A stretch of 28,582 nt of DNA from UMGS1387 sp045540015 (lineage in GTDB: Bacteria > Bacillota > Clostridia > Oscillospirales > CAG-382). The notes under the pieces are model-generated. The model was given only the letters and a program-made list of their open reading frames with translations. It did no database searches and was not told the origin of the DNA. Location: the NCBI GenBank assembly GCA_045540015.1, contig JAZQGP010000048.1:1-28582 (forward strand). The letters are read 5' to 3'. Positions 24,493-28,582 of this stretch are shown piece after piece. The position numbers were made by a program, and so were the translations under genes. Position 1 is the first letter of the stretch; each line of letters starts with the position of its first letter.

Positions 24493-25800
24493 TTATACAA
24501 GCTTTCTCTTGTCAATGATTCTTACAGCCTTGCCTTCGCTTCTGGCGATGCTCTTGGGTGCTACAAGGTGAACCGTGGGGTTTATGCCGAGCATTGTCTT
24601 CATTGCATTTGCAAGAGATTTTTCAAGAGCCGTAACTCCGCCTACGGTATCGGTGAACTGTTCGGGATTCATTTCAACATTTACGTCGAATGTATCTGTG
24701 TTGTTCTTTCTGTCGATAATAATCTGATAGTTCGGCTGGTAGCCTTCCTGGAGAAGAACTGTTTCAATCTGGCTCGGGAATACGTTGACGCCTCTGATAA
24801 TCATCATATCATCACTTCTGCCCATGGGCTTAGACATCTTGATGTGTGTTCTGCCGCAGGAGCAGGGCTTTCTTGAAAGAACGCAGATGTCGCGGGTGCG
24901 GTATCTGAGAAGCGGGAAGGCTTCCTTGTCGAGAGCTGTAAATACAAGCTCGCCTTTTGAGCCTTCGGGGAGAACCTCACCTGTGTCGGGATCAATAATT
25001 TCCGCAAGGAAGTGGTCTTCGTTTATGTGCATTCCTGTCTGTTCGGAGCATTCAAAGGATACGCCGGGACCGCTTGTTTCGGTAAGTCCGTAGATGTCGT
25101 ATGCCTTTATACCGAGAGTGTTCTGAATACCCTGTCTCATTTCTTCGGTCCAGGGCTCTGCACCGAAAATACCGGCTTTAAGCGGAATTTGGTCCGGGGT
25201 ATATCCCATTTCTCTGAGAGTTTCTCCAATGTATGCGGCATATGATGGAGTACAGCAGAGAATTGTTGCACCGAGATCCATCATGAACTGAATCTGTCTT
25301 TCGGTGTTACCGGAGGACATGGGAAGCGTGAGGCAGCCTACTCTGTGCGAACCGCCGTTAAGACCTGCACCGCCGGTAAACAGACCGTAGCCGTATGCAA
25401 CCTGGCACACATCCTCATTTGAAGCACCTGCCGCAACCAACGCTCTTGCACAGCAGTCTTCCCAGAGGTCAATATCATTCTGGGTGTAGAAAGCCACAAC
25501 GCGTTTTCCTGTTGTTCCGGAGGTTGAATGTATTCTTACACATTCAGAAGTGGGCTTTGCGAGAAGTCCGTAAGGGTAAGCATCGCGAAGATCTGATTTT
25601 GTTAGGAAAGGAAGCTTATGTAAATCTTCAATTCCCTTGATGTGCTCGGGCTTTAATCCCTTTTCGTCCATGAGATTGCGGTAGTATTCTACGTTTTCAT
25701 AAACGTGCTTTACCTGCTTTACGAGCTTTTCCGACTGAAGCTTTTTGATTTCTTCAACCGGCATCGTTTCAATTTCTTTTTGATAATAACGCTGTTCCAT
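24493..25800 (-). CDS. paaK: Phenylacetate-CoA ligase family protein
   Basis: A 435-residue adenylate-forming enzyme that activates an aryl acid, classically phenylacetate, to its CoA thioester using ATP. The AMP-binding loop HSTSGTTGKR is at 91-100. GLFTGGAGLNGG and the YGLTETSGPG motif follow, and the C-terminal hinge/lid has GRSDDMMIIRGVNVFPSQ. Length fits PaaK (about 430-440). In anaerobes such genes commonly stand beside indolepyruvate ferredoxin oxidoreductase and handle aryl acids from aromatic amino acid fermentation. Those partner genes are not in this window, so the substrate (phenylacetate, indoleacetate or another) is open. GAAGG lies 10 nt before ATG. First gene of a two-gene operon with the ACT protein. 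Confidence 0.92.
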   Translation of the reverse strand: MEQRYYQKEIETMPVEEIKKLQSEKLVKQVKHVYENVEYYRNLMDEKGLKPEHIKGIEDLHKLPFLTKSDLRDAYPYGLLAKPTSECVRIHSTSGTTGKRVVAFYTQNDIDLWEDCCARALVAAGASNEDVCQVAYGYGLFTGGAGLNGGSHRVGCLTLPMSSGNTERQIQFMMDLGATILCCTPSYAAYIGETLREMGYTPDQIPLKAGIFGAEPWTEEMRQGIQNTLGIKAYDIYGLTETSGPGVSFECSEQTGMHINEDHFLAEIIDPDTGEVLPEGSKGELVFTALDKEAFPLLRYRTRDICVLSRKPCSCGRTHIKMSKPMGRSDDMMIIRGVNVFPSQIETVLLQEGYQPNYQIIIDRKNNTDTFDVNVEMNPEQFTDTVGGVTALEKSLANAMKTMLGINPTVHLVAPKSIARSEGKAVRIIDKRKLV

Positions 25801-25851
25801 AAATTTAATGCCTTCTTTTCTGATTGAAATAAAAAAATAGGAATCGAAAGT

Positions 25852-25880
25852 ATTTTATCAAAAGAAATGTATAAAGTCAA
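25852..25880 (-). promoter_or_regulatory. Promoter of the paaK-ACT operon
   Basis: Minus-strand TTGACT (25875-25880), 17 nt, TAAAAT (25852-25857), with TGA just before the -10 box. Confidence 0.8.
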
Positions 25881-26045
25881 TGCATTTTGATTAAGTTTTA
25901 GGTTTTGTTTACTTAATTTGCACAGTTTTTTTATAAGAAAACGCCGTTTGCGCATTTTTGGATTGATATGAAAAAAACGACTTGTGAAATGTGCCGAAAT
26001 TTGTCGCATATTATTGTGTAAATAGGTGGAAAATATTTTAACAGC

Positions 26046-26074
26046 TTGACAAAAAGCGTTTTCGGTGGTATACT
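26046..26074 (+). promoter_or_regulatory. Promoter of the pyrR-uraA operon
   Basis: TTGACA (26046-26051), 17 nt, TATACT (26069-26074), with TGG immediately before the -10 box. The predicted start near 26081 leaves a leader of about 155 nt. Confidence 0.88.
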
Positions 26075-26089
26075 TCATACAGTAAAAGA

Positions 26090-26125
26090 AATCTTTAAAC
26101 TTTGTACGGAGATGCAGGAAAGATT
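26090..26125 (+). promoter_or_regulatory. PyrR-binding-like hairpin in the pyrR leader
   Basis: Lower stem AATCTTT / AAAGATT, an internal loop, then an upper stem TGTA / TGCA closing the six-base loop CGGAGA (26107-26112). The loop matches the CNGNGA hexaloop of known PyrR-binding anti-antiterminators in Bacillota. The upper stem is weaker than usual (one G-U pair). Confidence 0.6.
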
Positions 26126-26179
26126 CGGAATATAAAAGCGAACCTCGGCATTGGTGTGCGGTTTGCGAAAGTATGCGGT

Positions 26180-26217
26180 CTTGCCTGTCTTGTAAATGAG
26201 AGTAGGCAGGATTTTTT
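26180..26217 (+). terminator. Attenuator terminator before pyrR
   Basis: Stem CTTGCCT / AGGCAGG, extended by two G-U pairs, followed by ATTTTTTG. It stands 20 bp before the pyrR start, downstream of the PyrR-binding-like hairpin, the standard layout for PyrR-controlled attenuation. Confidence 0.75.
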
Positions 26218-26236
26218 GTTTTGTTAGGGATTGATT

Positions 26237-26770
26237 ATGAAATATAAAGCAACTGTTATGGACTCGGATGCGGTCGGGCGTGCACTAAAAAGAATAGCTC
26301 ACGAAATTGTTGAGAAAAACGGCGGATGTGCGGGACTTTGTATTATGGGCATAAAGACCAAAGGAGTGCCGCTTGCAAAGATGATAGCCGAGAATATAGC
26401 CGGTATTGAGGGTGCATGCGTTGATGTGGGCGAGCTTGACATAAAGCACTACAGAGACGATTTAACAAAACCCTCGGATGACCCGGTTGTGTGCCCGGTT
26501 GAAAATATGATTGACGTTGCGGGAAAGAATGTTATTCTCGTGGACGACGTTATTTATACGGGGAGAACCGTAAGAGCCGCGATGGATGCAGTTATGAGCC
26601 TCGGGCGCCCTGCAAGAATCATGCTTGCGGTGCTTGTTGACCGAGGACACAGAGAGCTTCCCATAAAGGGCGATTTTGTGGGCAAAAATGTTCCCACATC
26701 AAGGCAGGAGCGAATATCCGTAAAGCTTCCGCCGTATGACGATGAAGTATCGGTTGAGCTTTTTGAGTGA
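26237..26770 (+). CDS. pyrR: PyrR, pyrimidine operon attenuation regulator / uracil phosphoribosyltransferase
   Basis: A 177-residue phosphoribosyltransferase-fold protein. PyrR binds leader RNA when UMP is abundant and promotes termination, and it can also convert uracil and PRPP to UMP. The PRPP loop is VILVDDVIYTGRTVRAA (Asp103, Asp104). Downstream, the DRGHRELPI and GKNVPTSRQERISV stretches are characteristic of PyrR rather than Upp. The start is ATG at 26237 with AGGGA upstream; an in-frame TTG at 26231 lies too close to that RBS. The leader holds a PyrR-binding-like hairpin and terminator, so the gene is probably autoregulated. The uracil permease gene follows 78 bp downstream and is likely in the same transcript. 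Confidence 0.95.
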   Translation: MKYKATVMDSDAVGRALKRIAHEIVEKNGGCAGLCIMGIKTKGVPLAKMIAENIAGIEGACVDVGELDIKHYRDDLTKPSDDPVVCPVENMIDVAGKNVILVDDVIYTGRTVRAAMDAVMSLGRPARIMLAVLVDRGHRELPIKGDFVGKNVPTSRQERISVKLPPYDDEVSVELFE

Positions 26771-26796
26771 GACACATCACTCGTTGTTAACCAGAC

Positions 26797-26819
26797 TAAT
26801 TGCACCCACGGTGCAGTTA
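26797..26819 (+). other. Stable hairpin between pyrR and the uracil permease gene
   Basis: Stem TAATTGCACC / GGTGCAGTTA (10 bp, one G-U pair) with the loop CAC, about 17 bp before the permease RBS. No U-tract follows, so it is not a usual terminator. It may be a processing or stability element (inference). Confidence 0.5.
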
Positions 26820-26848
26820 AATAAAAAATTTCTCCGGAGGAAAAACAA

Positions 26849-28219
26849 ATGAAACTTGTCTACGGAATCAAAGACAAACCAAAATTTGGCGCAAATCTCG
26901 TATTCGCAATCCAGCAGCTCCTCGCGATTATGACGGCAACTCTTGTTGTTCCTGTTATAATCGGAAACGGCATGAGCCCTGCGGCAGCACTTTTCGGTGC
27001 GGGCGTTGGTACTCTTGTTTATGTTCTCTTCACAAAGGCAAACAGCCCTGTATTTCTTGGCTCGTCCTTTGCATTTCTCGGTTCAATGGCGGCAGCCTTT
27101 GCGGGTGCTGCAACAACAGCAGTAGGTTATCTCGGACTTATCATAGGTGCGATTTTTGCAGGTCTTGTTTATGTAGTAATCGCAATAATTGTTAAGTTTG
27201 TAGGCGTTGGCTGGGTTAATAAGCTTATGCCGGCAGTAGTTATAGGCCCGACGGTTGCAATTATCGGCCTTTCTCTTGCAGGAAACGCAGTGGGCGACCT
27301 TGGCAAGGGTAACCTTGTAAACGCTGAAGGAGCAATGCTTGCTTCTCCTCTTGCAACTGTTTTCGTGGGTGTTGTAACTCTTATCGTTGTTGCTCTTTGT
27401 TCCACCTTCGGTAAGAAGACAATAAAGATGATACCTTTTATAATTGGTATTCTTGCGGGCTATGCGCTTTCTCTTGTACTTACTCTTATCGGTAAGGCAG
27501 CAGGCGTTGAATCTCTTCAGATTATCAACCTTGCTCCTTTTGCAGCACTTGTTGACGGCGGCGTTGGTCTGCACACATTTATAACTCTTCCTGAGTTTAC
27601 ATTTATTACAGCTCTCGGCGGCTTTGCTGAAATCGATGCTACATATATCGGCACAATCGCAGTTGCATACGTTCCTGTTGCATTTGTTGTATTTGCTGAA
27701 CATATAGCTGACCACAAAAACATTTCTTCAATTATCGAAAAAGACCTTCTTGAAGAGCCCGGTCTTTCCAGAACACTTCTCGGTGACGGTATCGGCTCTA
27801 TGGTAGGTGCGTTCTTCGGCGGATGCCCTAACACAACATATGGCGAGTCTGTAGGCTGTGTTGCTATCAGCGGCTGCGCTGCAGTAACAACAATTATTAC
27901 AGCAGCTATCTGTGCAATTATCGTATCTTTCGTTGCTCCGTTTGTTGCATTTGTTAACACCATTCCTTCTTGCGTAATGGGTGGCGTTTGCATGGCACTT
28001 TACGGATTCATTGCAGTAAGCGGTCTTAAGATGCTTCAGCCTGTTGACCTCAACCAGAACAGAAACCTTTTTGTTGCTTCCACTATTCTTATAGCAGGTA
28101 TCGGCGGACTTACCCTCCAGTTTGGCAAGGTAACCGTTACTTCTATCGCAGCAGCTCTCATTCTCGGTATCATCGTGAATGTTATCCTTTCTCCTGCAGA
28201 TAAGAAAAATGAGCAGTAA
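26849..28219 (+). CDS. uraA: Uracil permease (NCS2 family)
   Basis: A 456-residue membrane transporter importing uracil with protons. The sequence is hydrophobic throughout, fitting the fourteen-segment NCS2 fold. Two glutamates known to be important in E. coli UraA (Glu241 and Glu290) have counterparts at Glu284 (FAEHIADH) and Glu333 (TTYGESVG), with the same 49-residue separation, and the CPNTTYGE signature is present. The pyrR context favours uracil over xanthine. A very strong RBS (CCGGAGG) precedes ATG. A terminator follows 28 bp past the stop. Bacillus names the equivalent gene pyrP. Confidence 0.94.
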   Translation: MKLVYGIKDKPKFGANLVFAIQQLLAIMTATLVVPVIIGNGMSPAAALFGAGVGTLVYVLFTKANSPVFLGSSFAFLGSMAAAFAGAATTAVGYLGLIIGAIFAGLVYVVIAIIVKFVGVGWVNKLMPAVVIGPTVAIIGLSLAGNAVGDLGKGNLVNAEGAMLASPLATVFVGVVTLIVVALCSTFGKKTIKMIPFIIGILAGYALSLVLTLIGKAAGVESLQIINLAPFAALVDGGVGLHTFITLPEFTFITALGGFAEIDATYIGTIAVAYVPVAFVVFAEHIADHKNISSIIEKDLLEEPGLSRTLLGDGIGSMVGAFFGGCPNTTYGESVGCVAISGCAAVTTIITAAICAIIVSFVAPFVAFVNTIPSCVMGGVCMALYGFIAVSGLKMLQPVDLNQNRNLFVASTILIAGIGGLTLQFGKVTVTSIAAALILGIIVNVILSPADKKNEQ

Positions 28220-28247
28220 TTAACAGTTATATAAATTGAATAATTCA

Positions 28248-28276
28248 AACCGTGTGGGTGCAATACTCACACGGTT
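28248..28276 (+). terminator. Intrinsic terminator of the pyrR-uraA operon
   Basis: Stem AACCGTGTGGGT / ACTCACACGGTT (12 bp, one G-U pair) with a 5-nt loop, followed by TTCTTTG. Confidence 0.88.
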
Positions 28277-28372
28277 TTCTTTGTGCATAAGTACTAAATA
28301 ATAAATTGAGGCTGAATAATTTCGCGGAAACTGTGTAAAATAAACAAGAGTTAAAAAATGTCAAAAAAACTC

Positions 28373-28401
28373 TTGACAAATGAAGTTCAAAGTGCTACAA
28401 T
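28373..28401 (+). promoter_or_regulatory. rRNA operon promoter P1 (upstream)
   Basis: TTGACA (28373-28378), 17 nt, TACAAT (28396-28401). Immediately downstream is CAAAGCTGTCCGC, repeated after P2. An A-rich stretch precedes the -35 box, as in UP elements. Confidence 0.75.
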
Positions 28402-28471
28402 AACAAAGCTGTCCGCGGGAGCGGGTCACACAGAGCTGGTCAAAATTTTTCAAGAAATTTGAAAAAAGGTA

Positions 28472-28500
28472 TTGACAAGAGAGAAACGGTGTGATATAAT
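28472..28500 (+). promoter_or_regulatory. rRNA operon promoter P2 (downstream)
   Basis: Perfect consensus: TTGACA (28472-28477), 17 nt, TATAAT (28495-28500), with TGA before the -10 box. It lies 99 bp after P1 and shares the same downstream start sequence. The following ACCTTGAAAATTGAAC (28534 on) is typical of clostridial rRNA leaders. Confidence 0.8.
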
Positions 28501-28582
28501 AGCAAAGCTGTCCGCAAGAGCGGGCGGTAAACGGACCTTGAAAATTGAACAACGAAAGACGAGAAAACAAAGCGAACTGGGT
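28501..28582 (+). other. Probable rRNA operon leader (16S gene beyond the right edge)
   Basis: After the P2 start region comes a small hairpin (CCGC / GCGG with loop AAGA) and then GGACCTTGAAAATTGAAC. Such sequences precede 16S genes in Clostridia. No mature rRNA is within the window, so the assignment rests on promoters and leader. Confidence 0.65.

Larger units (their letters stand above)
25801..26236. other. Divergent intergenic between paaK and pyrR
   Basis: The left part (25801-25880) carries the paaK leader and promoter. The middle (25881-26045) is AT-rich with nothing I can assign. From 26046 the pyrR promoter and its structured leader begin (listed separately). Confidence 0.7.

Noticed and set aside
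25719..26078. 119-codon minus-strand open frame
   Set aside because: It runs from the pyrR promoter region across the paaK promoter into paaK, and is Lys/Phe/Ser-rich as expected of AT-rich intergenic DNA.
27083..27715. 210-codon minus-strand open frame
   Set aside because: Antisense to the uracil permease gene, with Lys/Asn/Cys-rich low-complexity content and no RBS; the permease is unmistakable.

Overview
The window reads as a chromosomal segment from an anaerobic, probably gut-associated Bacillota (class Clostridia, Oscillospirales-like). The basis is moderately low GC, GGAGG-type ribosome binding sites, sigma-A promoters of the TTGACA-N17-TATAAT kind, secreted proteins with Listeria-Bacteroides (InlB-type) repeats, a short archaeal-type prolyl-tRNA synthetase, a TSCPD protein and a phenylacetate-CoA ligase/ACT pair. 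No phage, transposase, CRISPR or tRNA was seen. Genus-level assignment is not possible from the sequence alone.

Region 1 (1-10409, all minus strand) is an array of four secreted proteins, each with its own promoter. The three complete ones also have their own terminators. These three are paralogous multidomain SGNH (GDSL) hydrolases; two have 1185-1191 residues and one has 737. The fourth is cut by the left edge and carries a diverged copy of the same DFE module. The paralogs differ in how many module + InlB-repeat units they carry.

Region 2 (10410-15540, plus) is a probable four-gene housekeeping operon: TSCPD protein, phosphoglucomutase, prolyl-tRNA synthetase and an AI-2E family membrane protein, closed by a hairpin terminator.

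Region 3 (15541-22888) starts with 364 bp of hairpin-rich repeats. It continues with a minus-strand L-rhamnose operon (sugar isomerase/epimerase-like gene, rhamnulokinase, L-rhamnose isomerase). Diverging from it is a plus-strand pair, a 2-hydroxyacid dehydrogenase and a MATE transporter. Then come about 750 bp of non-coding, repeat-rich DNA. The divergent intergenic holds four CTGTAAATA-like boxes that could be operators. The repeat blocks at about 15.8 kb and 22.3 kb share a two-hairpin element with compensatory stem changes.

Region 4 (22889-25880, minus) holds meso-diaminopimelate dehydrogenase as a single-gene unit, and a paaK-like CoA ligase with a tandem-ACT protein as a two-gene operon.

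Region 5 (26046-28280, plus) is a pyrimidine salvage unit: pyrR, preceded by a leader with a PyrR-binding-like hairpin and an intrinsic terminator, then a uracil permease and a terminator. The last 200 bases contain two strong tandem promoters with duplicated start regions and an rRNA-leader-like sequence. A ribosomal RNA operon very likely starts just past the right edge.

The most unusual parts are the modular SGNH array with its paired cysteines, and the covarying dispersed hairpin family. I see no clear evidence of a wholly new multi-gene system.
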